From contig NZ_JAEPPI010000001.1 in assembly GCF_017641085.1 (NCBI RefSeq), forward strand, positions 1,240,001 through 1,304,000: 64,000 nucleotides of DNA, written 5' to 3'. The notes below the pieces were generated by a model, which was given only the letters and a program-made list of their open reading frames with translations, ran no database searches and was not told the origin of the DNA. Below are positions 19,181 through 29,226 of this stretch, in pieces. Within the stretch, counting starts at the first letter, position 1. Every line of letters starts with the position of its first letter. The translations under genes were made by a program, and so were the position numbers. This DNA comes from Gracilimonas sp. (GTDB lineage: Bacteria > Bacteroidota > Rhodothermia > Balneolales > Balneolaceae).

Positions 19181-20503
19181 TTAAGACGCAAGATTGATGA
19201 GAATCATGATTTGGCTGACAGCTTCAATTTCAGATTCACTGCTGCCTGACAGGTTACTCTCTACTGTTCCCTGAATACTTGTAAAGAATGATTCATACAC
19301 ATCAAATACAGCACTTGCTTTCAGGATTCCTGAAATAGAGCTACTGAAATTTGATTTGGCACCATTATCTGAATTAATCTCATTGTCAATATTCAGAATA
19401 ACGGTTGCTTCAAATGCCGTATCGCTTTCCATGGTGTTTCTTACTTTGTCATGGTATGCTTCAAATGCAGCTTCTACTTCGCTGGCTACACCGGCACTTG
19501 CTTCAATGTCGGATCGCAGTTCTACGCCAGCATCTATAATTGCCTGCTTAGAACTTTCAGACATTTCCGTTGCTTCAGCTTCTGCCTGCACGGCTAAGTC
19601 AACAGCAGTTGCAGCGATTAAAGAAGCTTGAGCTCTTGCATCATTTTTGATTTCAGAGGAAACGGCTGTCATACTATTAACAGTAACACGGCTCCACATT
19701 TCGAGAGCTTTGGCTGTTGCAGATGCATCCAGTCCGGCATTAACGTATGCGTTAACGGTTGATTCTATAAATACGTCGTACGCTTCTGATCGTGCTTCAG
19801 CACTTGAAGAAGCAGCAAGTTCAGATTCTAACTGGAACTGAGCTTCCGCTAATAGTTCGTAGGTTTCTTCAAGGGCTTCTTCGGAATTGTCCTGCATCAT
19901 TTCGCTATAGAACTCTACTCTTGCTTCCGCAGAATTTTTAAGAGCGGCTGCAATTTGAGCAGAAGAAGTAAGTCCGGATTCTACCTCTGATGCCACGTTA
20001 TTGGTCACCACAGCTTCGATATCAGACTTCTGAACGATATCAGCGTTGCCTGAGGCAACAACTTCAGCAAACACCGAAGACTCTGCCGTAGATTCTGTGT
20101 TGATGGGTTTTAGTGAAACGGAACTACCGTTTTCAACTTCACCGGAAAGAAAACCTCTCCATTCGTTACCCTCTTTCTTCGCAACAATAACAATGTTTTC
20201 AGCTGCTTCCACATCTACTTCAAGCATAAAACTGCCTGACGCATTCGTTTCTGTTTCGGTACCTTCCATGGTTTCTAAAGAACCATCAGAGGTAACTCTG
20301 GCAGCAGTTACAACGGCTCCTTCTACAGAAGAAGTTGCAACTTTTTGTTTGGAAGATTCGGGCTGTACTGAACCTTCTATGGTAGCACTTCCATTATTGG
20401 ATGAGCTTGTTGAACAACCCATAGCTACCAACGCCGTTATTAAAATTACAATTGATAGTTTTATATGATTTGTTGTAAACATTTCGATTTTTCTTGGATT
20501 CAT
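19181..20503 (-). CDS. Ser/Ala/Glu-rich lipoprotein with a carboxypeptidase-regulatory-like domain
   Basis: I do not recognise the whole protein. The lipoprotein signal (HIKLSIVILITALVAMGC) gives a lipidated Cys followed by a Ser/Asn-rich tether. Residues ~35-125 look like a Gly/Thr-rich beta-sandwich (ATIEGSV, VEGAVVTAARV, NASGSFMLEVDV, NIVIVAKKEG), like carboxypeptidase regulatory-like domains. From ~135 to the end the sequence is dominated by A, S, E, V and D with heptad-like helices (ASEVESGLTSSAQIAAALK, QAEAEATEMSESSKQ) and no Cys. ATG 20503 is preferred because AAGG precedes it; GTG 20509 and ATG 20482 are alternatives. It is monocistronic. Confidence 0.7.
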   Translation of the reverse strand: MNPRKIEMFTTNHIKLSIVILITALVAMGCSTSSSNNGSATIEGSVQPESSKQKVATSSVEGAVVTAARVTSDGSLETMEGTETETNASGSFMLEVDVEAAENIVIVAKKEGNEWRGFLSGEVENGSSVSLKPINTESTAESSVFAEVVASGNADIVQKSDIEAVVTNNVASEVESGLTSSAQIAAALKNSAEARVEFYSEMMQDNSEEALEETYELLAEAQFQLESELAASSSAEARSEAYDVFIESTVNAYVNAGLDASATAKALEMWSRVTVNSMTAVSSEIKNDARAQASLIAATAVDLAVQAEAEATEMSESSKQAIIDAGVELRSDIEASAGVASEVEAAFEAYHDKVRNTMESDTAFEATVILNIDNEINSDNGAKSNFSSSISGILKASAVFDVYESFFTSIQGTVESNLSGSSESEIEAVSQIMILINLAS

Positions 20504-20664
20504 GTTCACAGCCTTAAACCGGTAGTAAAAAACTTTGTTCCGAGTGGCATTTCACGATATCCCTGCTAAAATTGCTTATGGAAATGTTAAAAATTCTCTA
20601 ATACGAATTAGGAATCTCTAAGGGCATTTAAATAAATCTATTCGCATATTAGGGAAAGAAATAA

Positions 20665-20695
20665 GGGGAAACGGCTATCAACCGCTCCCCCCTGA
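20665..20695 (-). terminator. Candidate terminator downstream of recD
   Basis: Read on the minus strand, GGGGAGCGG and CCGTTTCCCC form an interrupted stem around TTGATAG, followed by TTATTTCTTT. It lies about 110 bases beyond the recD stop, in the ~300-base gap before the lipoprotein gene. The imperfect stem and mixed tail make this tentative. Confidence 0.35.
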
Positions 20696-20729
20696 TACGT
20701 TGGCTTTTTGGGGTACAAAAATATAGAAG

Positions 20730-20762
20730 GCTACTATGCTTAATTGCATTGTAGCTTTTTTT
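20730..20762. terminator. Candidate bidirectional hairpin beyond recD
   Basis: GCTACTATGC and GCATTGTAGC form a 10-base stem with one mismatch around TTAATT. A T-run follows on the plus strand and an AT-rich stretch on the minus strand. It is 40-70 bases beyond the recD stop and may end the rec transcript; no plus-strand gene reads into it. The remainder of the 20504-20802 gap shows no open frame or other clear signal. Confidence 0.45.
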
Positions 20763-20802
20763 GAATGGGTTTGTTCCGAGATTTAATGAAGTTCTTCTTC
20801 AG

Positions 20803-22605
20803 CTATTCCCACAACTTTTGTTTTACACCACTTTTTCTTGATACAGTTCGTTCGATTATTCTCCTTAAAATTTCTTCCTTAACAATGATAAGAGTGCTCA
20901 GCCTTGCTCTTGTTACAGCTGTATAAAGAATCTCTTTCGAAAGTACTGTATTTACTTGATTTGGCAATATGATGGCTACTTCATCAAATTCAGAGCCCTG
21001 ACTTTTGTGGATAGTAAGCGCAAATGCGGGTTCATAGTCTTTTAAACGGGCGGCTGAGACCCTGACAGGACGATCTCCTTCAAACTCGATGACCTCCCCT
21101 TTTCTCTGATAAATCCCAATTTCGCCATTCTTTACTTTTAATAATGAGTCATTCCGTGTAGCCATTACAATCCGGCCATCATACCATTCACGGTTATCTA
21201 TCCTGCTTTCATTTCTTCGTATTATCCGTTCCGCTCGTTCATTTATGTACTCCACACCAAATGGTCCTCTCCTGAGGGCACAGAGAATCTTTTTATTATG
21301 TGAAGCGGCCAGTCTCTGTTCTTCCGGAAGCCGACTGTAATCCTTATAATGATCCTGCACATAGCTTTTAAAAACTGCTTCTATTGCTTTACTGTCCGGT
21401 TCAATCCAGGACAAACCTTCCAATTTGTGATCTTTGAGTATAGCAATTGCTTTGTCAGCATCAGATTCATTCACGGCTTCGGCAAATTTTTGGATACCGC
21501 TGTTCTTTCCAAAACGATAGCTTTTTGTCAGAAATAAGATACAGTCGTTGATTGGTGATGTTGAGTCCCCAACGGGAATATCAATCCCCTGTAGTTCTCT
21601 TAAAGAACTTGCCACTCCTTCAGAAAAGGTATTCTCTCTTCCGCATATATCTCCGAGAATAGAGCCCGCTTCCACAGAGGCCAACTGATCCTTATCTCCC
21701 AGTACAATCAGTTTGGTATTTGGCCCAATAGACCTGATCAGCCTTACCCACATGTTGATATCAAGCATGGAAGCCTCATCTACCACTACAAGATCATATG
21801 GAAGATGATTTTCTTCATTGAATTTAAACGTACTTCCTCTGAAATCAGACCCGAGAAGTTTGTGGACAGTCAGGGCCGAATCCGGAATTTCAATTCCTGC
21901 TAAAACTTCGGGGTTTAAATTCTTCTTTCCACTTTCTATTGATTCAGAAAGCCGCCGGGCTGCCTTTCCGGTTGGTGCTGCCAGCGCAATTCGAAAATCT
22001 TGTTGTGAATACGCCTGTGCCTGAGCAGCAATAATATTCAAAACTGTAAACGTTTTGCCTGTTCCCGGTCCGCCGGAAATAACGAGCAGGTCTTTCAAAA
22101 AGCTAAGCTGCACGGCTACATGCTGCCAGTTTACTTCAAACAAGTCGTTAGCGGGAGGCAAAACAGATTGAATAGCCTTCTTATGTTTTTCCTTTAACTC
22201 CAACCGGGGGGCAGCTTTCTGTTTCAGCCATGCACATAACTCCTCTTCATACTTCCAATAACGGTGCAGGTACAGTCGAGAGCCTTCCAGAACCAGCGGG
22301 TGCAGTTCAGTACCGTTACTCACCAGGTTGCTTTCTTTCAGTGCCCTGGACCAGTCCTTTTTTAGGGAATCAGTTAACTTAATCTCAGATTTGGCGTCTT
22401 CGAATAAGTATTCATCCTTCCAGTCTCCGAAATCAAGGCAAACATGGCCTTTTTGCTGGGCAAAAATACAGGCAGCTGCTGCTAATAATACTTCCGGTTT
22501 TACGTCCGGCTCTATTTGCTTAAGAAAGCGTACAAATTCCAGTTCAAGTAAAGAGATCACTTCTTCAGATAACAGCTTTTCCAGGTAAGGCAGGACTTCC
22601 ATCAT
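20803..22605 (-). CDS. recD: Exodeoxyribonuclease V subunit alpha (RecD)
   Basis: Superfamily 1B 5'-3' helicase subunit of RecBCD, which processes double-strand DNA ends for recombination. Walker A ISGGPGTGKT is at residues 177-185, followed by AAPTGKAARRLSE, the Walker B VVDEASMLDI, GDKDQLASVEAG, LTKSYRF, and the C-terminal UvrD_C_2 block FALTIHKSQGSEFDEV with YTAVTRAR. At 600 residues it matches E. coli RecD (608). Its ATG overlaps the recB stop in ATGA, with GGAGGG 5 bases upstream, so it is co-translated with recB. Confidence 0.95.
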   Translation of the reverse strand: MMEVLPYLEKLLSEEVISLLELEFVRFLKQIEPDVKPEVLLAAAACIFAQQKGHVCLDFGDWKDEYLFEDAKSEIKLTDSLKKDWSRALKESNLVSNGTELHPLVLEGSRLYLHRYWKYEEELCAWLKQKAAPRLELKEKHKKAIQSVLPPANDLFEVNWQHVAVQLSFLKDLLVISGGPGTGKTFTVLNIIAAQAQAYSQQDFRIALAAPTGKAARRLSESIESGKKNLNPEVLAGIEIPDSALTVHKLLGSDFRGSTFKFNEENHLPYDLVVVDEASMLDINMWVRLIRSIGPNTKLIVLGDKDQLASVEAGSILGDICGRENTFSEGVASSLRELQGIDIPVGDSTSPINDCILFLTKSYRFGKNSGIQKFAEAVNESDADKAIAILKDHKLEGLSWIEPDSKAIEAVFKSYVQDHYKDYSRLPEEQRLAASHNKKILCALRRGPFGVEYINERAERIIRRNESRIDNREWYDGRIVMATRNDSLLKVKNGEIGIYQRKGEVIEFEGDRPVRVSAARLKDYEPAFALTIHKSQGSEFDEVAIILPNQVNTVLSKEILYTAVTRARLSTLIIVKEEILRRIIERTVSRKSGVKQKLWE

Positions 22606-25600
22606 TGATGCCCTCCCTGCTCAAAATAGTGACCCAATTGGCTGATCAACTCAGAATCTGGTCTATGGAAAAACACTCCGCTGCCGGGCTTGTCCTTATC
22701 AACACCTCGCAAAAAGAGATAGAGAACTCCACCAAAATGTTGCTCATAATCATAGTGTACTACTCTTTTTCTAAGAAAACGATGAAGAGCCAGAGAATAT
22801 ATGTGATACTGTAAATCGTAGCCTGAATCTATGATTGCCTGAGAAAGGTTTTCAGAAGAATAGTCGGCCGGAGTATCTCCAAGATGGTTGGACTTATAAT
22901 CCAGGATATAATACCTGTCTCCGGACCGAAAAATAAGATCGATAAACCCTTTTATAAACCCGGAAGCCTGATCGATATCTGCCGAGCCGGGTTTCTCTCC
23001 CCTGATCATCTCCCAAATTTCAATTACCTGCAGGTTTTGGACAGGAAAATAGAACTCCATCTCTTTTAGCACATCAGTATCGTTGAGGGTTGAAAGACTG
23101 ACCGGCGGATTTCCCAGTTCCATAGCCAGGGTATCCTCTACCCATTGTTGAACGGGGGTTTTCCATATCTCCTCAAACCCATAGTAATTCAAATTATCAA
23201 TGATTACCTGCTCAAGGTTCTTGGGAGAATTGAACGATATATCCTCGAAAATTTTGTGCAGAAAAGTACCCGCATTCGCCCCTCTCGGGAAGCCAAATTT
23301 ATCGTGTGTAAGCGGGGCTTTGTTTTCGAATTGGTAGAATAACTCATCGTAATCATGAGCTGAGTCTGTATGACTCTTTCCCTCCATCAGGGATGAATAA
23401 CTCAACATTTTCGGGTATCGATACATATCCTTTCTTCGGAACTGGGCCGACTTAAGAGTTGAAACAGTCTCAGATTTCTGATCTCGTTTAGCAGACTTAC
23501 CACCTACCGGATCACGTACTTCAATATGATCGCACTTGTTAAGAATGGACAATAAAGAATCAAAACTACGTGAATCTGATTCATTCTTGCCGTTTAGTAT
23601 TGATGATAATGGGGATTGATCAATCTTCTTGTAATTGGGAATAAACACAAAGCTCGAAGCTACCGACCGTGTTAAGGCCACGTATGTAAGCCTGACTTCC
23701 TCTGCCATTTGCTGCTCAACTGTTAGCGCTTCATATTGCTCCCGCTCCGAATGAGAAATCCCCTGACTGATATCAATATAATTGACTCCATCCCGGTGAA
23801 ATTTCAATATGTCAGTCGATTTTACATCCGCCCCGGAATCCCACAAAAAAGGACATAGTACGATTGGGTACTGAAGTCCTTTGGAGGAGTGTATGGTTGA
23901 AATCTGAATGAGGTCTTCATCACTTTCCAGCCGCAATTGTTCATCGTCAGAGTCGGCGCTGCTTTTCTGCTGCTTTTGATGATACCATTTCAAAAGGGCT
24001 TTTCCCTGCACCCGCTGTTCTCTTTGAGCCTGGCCTAATAACTCGGACAGATGCATGAGGTTTGTAATTCTCCTCTCTGCGTCCTTAAATACCGATAGTC
24101 GCCCTAACACACCAAACTCCTGCAACAATCGCTCTAATGCCGCCTCAATGCCCTGATTATCCCATATTTCTTTTAGTTGAACAAACTGTTGAATAATTTT
24201 TGCCCATTTCTGCTCATCTTGAAGTAAAGAGTAAATATCCCCGGCGGTATAGCCCAACAACTCGGTCGATAGTGCAGCCCGAATTCCCTGCTCATTACTG
24301 ATTTCTTGGGTGGATTTGAGCACAAGCAGTAATTCATCAGCTTCCCGGGTTAGAAATACACTGGTTCGGGATTTTAACACACTTTTCAGCCCCTTTTCCC
24401 GCAGCATTTGTTGAATTTTCTCCCCCTGGAATCCCTTCCTGATTAAAATGGCGATGTCTTTCTCTTCTACTTCACGGCCATTCAAGGTGTATTCTCCGGA
24501 TAACAACTCCTTCACTTCGTTACAAACAGCTGTATAAATGTCCTCCTCAAGTGTACCTTTAGAGGAATATTCATCTCCATCCAAGGTAATAGCCTGAAGT
24601 GGAGTTACTGCTCCTGCGGATTTTCTTTTTAAATATGGGCTATCTTCTTTTTGAGAAGGAAAATGGGCCGGTTTAAAGGAAAAACCATCTATCAAAAAAG
24701 GAGAAGCTGATTGCCCGAATAATTCGTTAACCCCTTCAATCATTCTGCTGTTAGACCTGTGATTCTCACTCAAAGTATAGGATTGTGCATCATCGGAATC
24801 TTTCTTGGCCTCCAGGTAGGTAAATATATCCGCCCCTCTGAACCCATAGATGGCCTGCTTGGGATCGCCAATCATAAACAATGCAGCATCCACCCGTTTG
24901 TAGTAAATCTGCTTGAAAATACTGTACTGTATAGGATCCGTATCCTGAAATTCATCCACCAATGCCAGCGGATATTTTATACTTAACCGTTTAGCCAATT
25001 TACCGGAGGAATCAGCACTCAATCCTTTTTCAGCTAATTCGAGTAAGTCACTGTAGGTTAGCAGGTTGCTATTTTCTTTCTGTTTCTCAAAATCTGCTTT
25101 TATCTGACCTATTGACTCCTGTATAAATGCAATCTTCAGCATCTTTAACCGGTCCGCTATTTCCATATACTCGTCTATGGCCCTGGATATATTGAGCTCC
25201 GGAATATCGGGGGCAGACTTTTTCCCTGAACGACTTATCTTTCTCCCAAATTTTTCAAGCCTGTCCGAATACCAAATCTTTGCATTGTCATTATTCAGCC
25301 ATTCCCGGAGAATAAGCCAGTCACTTTCCTCTGTGCTTTTCCGGTAAATACCGCGGTTTAAATCATCTCCCCTGTAAATCTCCTCAAGAGCTTTCCCTTC
25401 GTCTTCCCAGAGTACTTGTACCTCTTCAAATTTCTCCCGTAGTCGGTCAACTAAACTATATAATCTTTCTAAGTTATAATTAGCCGGTATAACCTCCGAA
25501 TTTGGCTGATTCATAATTTCATCCACCACCGACTTCAGCTCATCCGGGCCGAAACCCTCATCTGTAAGGTAATCAAGCAGTAGCAAGTCATTAGAATCGG

Positions 25601-26093
25601 TTTCAGCCCCCCTGATAAATGACCTCCAGTAATCGTCCACGCAATCCTGGAGCACTTCTGATTGATCCGTTAGCAGCTCAAGGTTGGGGGGAACTCCAAA
25701 CTGAAGGCTGTATTCTGTCAGTAAGCGGCTACAAAAGCCATGAATAGTAAAAACCGCTGCTTCATCAAACCTATCTATAGCTGATTTTAGCTTAGCTTCC
25801 GCATCATCATAGCCCTGGCTAATAAGATTTTCCAAAAACCCGTCATTACCGGCTTCATTACTTTTAATTGCCTGTAGCGATTCCTTAAGACGACTTCTAA
25901 GCCTGAACTTCAATTCTGCGGTAGCAGCCTCTGTATAAGTCATAACCAGGATTTGGGAAGGCTCAAGTCCTTTCTCCAAAATAGCCCGCACGTACAATGA
26001 GGTAATGTTATAGGTCTTACCGGTACCCGCACTGGCCTCCACCAGGCTTATGCCTTTCAGAGGAGCTTCGAAAACAGCTAAAGGCTTACTCAT
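22602..26093 (-). CDS. recB: Exodeoxyribonuclease V subunit beta (RecB)
   Basis: 3'-5' helicase and nuclease subunit of RecBCD. Helicase motifs run from Walker A SLVEASAGTGKTYN (residues ~16-29) through YSDLLELAEKG, LVDEFQDTDPIQY, IGDPKQAIYGFRGADIF, TIHSSKGLQYPIV and EEVRLTYVALTRS. The C-terminal RecB nuclease is intact: AGTFLHKIFEDI (His), GFIDLIF (Asp), ILDYKSNHLG (Asp-Tyr-Lys) and LQYHIYSLALHRFL. The length is 1163 residues from ATG 26093, chosen because AGGAGG lies just upstream and MSKPLAVFEAP precedes the core; the frame is open 13 codons further to a TTG. The ATG overlaps the recC stop (ATGA). Confidence 0.95.
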   Translation of the reverse strand: MSKPLAVFEAPLKGISLVEASAGTGKTYNITSLYVRAILEKGLEPSQILVMTYTEAATAELKFRLRSRLKESLQAIKSNEAGNDGFLENLISQGYDDAEAKLKSAIDRFDEAAVFTIHGFCSRLLTEYSLQFGVPPNLELLTDQSEVLQDCVDDYWRSFIRGAETDSNDLLLLDYLTDEGFGPDELKSVVDEIMNQPNSEVIPANYNLERLYSLVDRLREKFEEVQVLWEDEGKALEEIYRGDDLNRGIYRKSTEESDWLILREWLNNDNAKIWYSDRLEKFGRKISRSGKKSAPDIPELNISRAIDEYMEIADRLKMLKIAFIQESIGQIKADFEKQKENSNLLTYSDLLELAEKGLSADSSGKLAKRLSIKYPLALVDEFQDTDPIQYSIFKQIYYKRVDAALFMIGDPKQAIYGFRGADIFTYLEAKKDSDDAQSYTLSENHRSNSRMIEGVNELFGQSASPFLIDGFSFKPAHFPSQKEDSPYLKRKSAGAVTPLQAITLDGDEYSSKGTLEEDIYTAVCNEVKELLSGEYTLNGREVEEKDIAILIRKGFQGEKIQQMLREKGLKSVLKSRTSVFLTREADELLLVLKSTQEISNEQGIRAALSTELLGYTAGDIYSLLQDEQKWAKIIQQFVQLKEIWDNQGIEAALERLLQEFGVLGRLSVFKDAERRITNLMHLSELLGQAQREQRVQGKALLKWYHQKQQKSSADSDDEQLRLESDEDLIQISTIHSSKGLQYPIVLCPFLWDSGADVKSTDILKFHRDGVNYIDISQGISHSEREQYEALTVEQQMAEEVRLTYVALTRSVASSFVFIPNYKKIDQSPLSSILNGKNESDSRSFDSLLSILNKCDHIEVRDPVGGKSAKRDQKSETVSTLKSAQFRRKDMYRYPKMLSYSSLMEGKSHTDSAHDYDELFYQFENKAPLTHDKFGFPRGANAGTFLHKIFEDISFNSPKNLEQVIIDNLNYYGFEEIWKTPVQQWVEDTLAMELGNPPVSLSTLNDTDVLKEMEFYFPVQNLQVIEIWEMIRGEKPGSADIDQASGFIKGFIDLIFRSGDRYYILDYKSNHLGDTPADYSSENLSQAIIDSGYDLQYHIYSLALHRFLRKRVVHYDYEQHFGGVLYLFLRGVDKDKPGSGVFFHRPDSELISQLGHYFEQGGHQ

Positions 26094-29000
26094 ACCTCCT
26101 CCTCTCGTTGGGCTTGCAAGAATGGCTCCCAAAACTTTAGGGCGTTCTCTTTAAAAATACCCAATGCCATTGGATCATATCCCCGCCAAAGCAAAGCGTT
26201 GTAATAATCAGCTTCCTCGGCATATAATTTATGGGGGTTAACCTCCCATTTTGCCCGGGCTTTTTTAACAGCCTCCTCCGGATCTTTCCCATCTAAAACA
26301 GCATCTGCATAAGCTTTTGAGGATTGCGGAAAGAAAGCAGCTTTATGCAGAACCGGGTTGTTGGCAAAAAAGAACTCTACATACTCAGAAAGCGGGTTCG
26401 ATTGAATATCAGATGACCGGATTTCAAGTACTTCTATATCCGCTCCATCCTTTGATAAGTAAAGGCTTCTATTCAGGTTGTAACCACTTTGAAGCAGCAC
26501 AAGATGCTTCAGCCAGTGTTCCACCTCATGTTCGGCCCTGCGTTGCCCCACTCGATAGGAAACTAACAAATCGCCATACAATCCATGAATAGGGCCATAT
26601 AATTGAATTCCGGCTACTTCAATAGAGATTTCTTCCGTGTGTTCACCCGCCTCTGTATAGGATTTCAGATGCTTCAACAAATCTGCAACACTTTCCTTTT
26701 CACGATTAAAGACTTTATCTCCTTCCAAAGCCTCCGGAATCATTGCTGCAGCACTTGCGTACTTTCTAACCATGCCAACCGTCTCGTTCTTTTGCAGCAT
26801 TTCAAAGAGTAAATGATCAAGCTTGTAGCGATCTAAGCTGTTTAACTTAAAAGACTCACGGTCTGAAATTTCTTTGAATTTATTATAAGATGAAAGACTT
26901 AATTGATTCTGCAATATATATTTAGAGGGACTAATAAAAAAAGATATCAAGTCGGAAAGGTGTGTTTGTTCCTGCGGGTCTTTTTCTATTGAAGTAAGTT
27001 TTGGATCGATAAAAACCGGTTGACCTTCTCGCTTCCCCTTTTGCATTCGCTCAGAAAGCTGTCGATTTATATCCGAGTATGAATTCGGATTGTCTCCAAC
27101 AAAGTATTGTTTGTTGAATGGGTGTAAACTATGCCTGATAATGCCTTCTTTCTGAGACTCAAAGAATACATCCAGCAGCTGCTGCACCAAAATAGACGGA
27201 AGCCGGGTGGACTCAGAGTGTTGGTCTTGCCCCCGGTAACTAATATGAAGATGTTCCCGGGCAGCCTGAATGGTCTCAAGAAATAAATAAGTGTCATCCT
27301 CTTTCAGAATACGATCTGCGGGCTTGGGATCAGCATAAATAAGGTCAAATTCGGGACGAATGGCTTTTCTCGGAAATACACTTTCATTCATCCCCAATAA
27401 AGCTATAAAGCGGAAAGGCACGGAGCGGTATGGAATGTAAGAGCTGACGGTAACCCCCTGCCCAAATCGGCCCGAGGACGAATCATGATTCGACAGTTGA
27501 CCAACCAGCCAATCTTTCAATAAGGTAAATGGAACTTCTTGGCTAAAGGTTGTAAAAGATGCCTGTTCTTTCAGTTTATCAAGCATCTTCCGCAAGGTAC
27601 CAGCCTGAAAGTTTTGGGTGTTTTCATCCCCGATAAAATCATCAATAAGCCGACGGGTAAATACAATCCATTCAACCGGAGTCTTCTGATTAGCTATTTT
27701 ATCTGCGGCTGATCTCAATAAATGTATAAAGTGAGCAAGCCGGGCCGAAAGCATTGCATCATCCGATGAGGAAATACGATCATATGGAACCATTTGCTGA
27801 TATACATTCAAAGTTTCCGGCTCCATACTAAACCCTGATAATAGCTGATTTACTCCCTTCTTCCAGCTATACCGGGTATTAAAGTCATTCCCTACTCCCT
27901 GGTAAATACGATTCTCCAGCACCCAACCTTCTATCAGTTCCAAATCTGCATCAGAAAAAGAAAATTTAGCTTTAACAGGTTCGTTATTTAGCAGCTGGAG
28001 TACGGCACTGGCTTTAAATGGAGACGACAAAAGCTCCAGCACTTCACTAAGCGTGTGCTCTGAAGAATGATAATTCCGGCCCGATAATTTCGAAACAGGA
28101 ACTGCAGGTTCTCCCACATCACTGGTAAAAACCGTCTCTATCATACCGGAATAAGCCTCCACATCCGGAATCATGACTAATACATCGCTAAGCCTGCTTT
28201 GAGGGTTATTATCCAGATACCGAAGCACCTCATCTTTAAGCACCTGTACTTCGCGACGTATGTTATGACAAGAATGTACTTTGAACGACGGAAAGGAGAC
28301 TTCCTCACCGTTTTCCGGACCATTAGTCTCTGTGGGAACTTCATTTTTATCCAATATTTCATGTAGCAGCTGTAGTTGTTCTTGAGTGGATCTCCCCCAA
28401 TCATCCAGCAAAAGTTTCAGATCCTCATTTGAATGATCATCAGCCTTTTCCGAAGAGAAAAAATGAACGTCGTGCTTTTTCCCAATACGGCTTATGATCT
28501 CCATAAACGGCTTTGACAAGTGGGATAAACCAAATACGTACACATTCCCGGGTATTCCACTCCAAAGCTCATGATTGGCATCATCCAGCCATTCTACCAG
28601 TTCTGAATAGGCTTGAGACCTGCTCGGTAAATGCTCAATATTTTCGGTTGAGGTCCACTGTTCATTTAATGCATTCCAAATAGATAGCTGCCAGCGCTCA
28701 TTCGGATCTTTCGTAACCAATTGCCGTTGTAGCCAGCTTTCCATCATTTCCGGTCGATACACCTGATACTGATCAAATATATCGGCGAGCTGTCCGCACA
28801 GTTGAAATCTCTTTTTTGAAGTGTCAGAGCCAGAATCGTAAAAAGGTATTTGATCCAAAAGGTTTTTGTTGGATGAAAGCAGTTCAAAGAGAGCCCAATG
28901 CATTGAATTTAAGTCGGCAGGTAAAACCTGGGGAATTTCGTCCTTTTGTAGCCGGTAAAGCATCCACAAAAACTCAGAAGGAAAAATGAACCGAATGTTT

Positions 29001-29170
29001 CCGGCTATACCCTGCTCTTCCGCTATTTTAAGCGACAGCCACTCCTTAATTTCATTGTTTTGAACAATAACCCAGGGCTTAGAGAAAGGATTTTGGCTAT
29101 CCGGTTTTATGATCCCGGAAAAATGACGTGCAAGCGTTTGTTGTGATTGTGAATGATAAGTTTTGAACAT
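26090..29170 (-). CDS. recC: Exodeoxyribonuclease V subunit gamma (RecC)
   Basis: RecC scaffolds the RecBCD complex and in E. coli reads the Chi sequence with its helicase-like but inactive domains. Identity rests on MFKTYHSQSQQTLARHFS at the N-terminus (compare MLRVYHSN in E. coli), WVIVQNNEIKEWLSLKIAEEQGIAGNIRF, FGLSHLSKPFMEII, the SFRVHSCHN-like block SFKVHSCHNIRREVQVL, VTVSSYIPYRSVPFRFIALLGMNE, and position ahead of recB and recD. The length is 1026 residues from ATG 29170; a GTG at 29191 is also in frame. The leader just before the ATG holds a GTGCC/GGCAC inverted repeat. It is rather shorter than E. coli RecC (1122). Confidence 0.93.
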   Translation of the reverse strand: MFKTYHSQSQQTLARHFSGIIKPDSQNPFSKPWVIVQNNEIKEWLSLKIAEEQGIAGNIRFIFPSEFLWMLYRLQKDEIPQVLPADLNSMHWALFELLSSNKNLLDQIPFYDSGSDTSKKRFQLCGQLADIFDQYQVYRPEMMESWLQRQLVTKDPNERWQLSIWNALNEQWTSTENIEHLPSRSQAYSELVEWLDDANHELWSGIPGNVYVFGLSHLSKPFMEIISRIGKKHDVHFFSSEKADDHSNEDLKLLLDDWGRSTQEQLQLLHEILDKNEVPTETNGPENGEEVSFPSFKVHSCHNIRREVQVLKDEVLRYLDNNPQSRLSDVLVMIPDVEAYSGMIETVFTSDVGEPAVPVSKLSGRNYHSSEHTLSEVLELLSSPFKASAVLQLLNNEPVKAKFSFSDADLELIEGWVLENRIYQGVGNDFNTRYSWKKGVNQLLSGFSMEPETLNVYQQMVPYDRISSSDDAMLSARLAHFIHLLRSAADKIANQKTPVEWIVFTRRLIDDFIGDENTQNFQAGTLRKMLDKLKEQASFTTFSQEVPFTLLKDWLVGQLSNHDSSSGRFGQGVTVSSYIPYRSVPFRFIALLGMNESVFPRKAIRPEFDLIYADPKPADRILKEDDTYLFLETIQAAREHLHISYRGQDQHSESTRLPSILVQQLLDVFFESQKEGIIRHSLHPFNKQYFVGDNPNSYSDINRQLSERMQKGKREGQPVFIDPKLTSIEKDPQEQTHLSDLISFFISPSKYILQNQLSLSSYNKFKEISDRESFKLNSLDRYKLDHLLFEMLQKNETVGMVRKYASAAAMIPEALEGDKVFNREKESVADLLKHLKSYTEAGEHTEEISIEVAGIQLYGPIHGLYGDLLVSYRVGQRRAEHEVEHWLKHLVLLQSGYNLNRSLYLSKDGADIEVLEIRSSDIQSNPLSEYVEFFFANNPVLHKAAFFPQSSKAYADAVLDGKDPEEAVKKARAKWEVNPHKLYAEEADYYNALLWRGYDPMALGIFKENALKFWEPFLQAQREEEV

Positions 29171-29226
29171 AGTGCCTTGTATCTGGGGCACATAATAAGA
29201 AAACCCCCGGGGATATAAAGCCGAAA

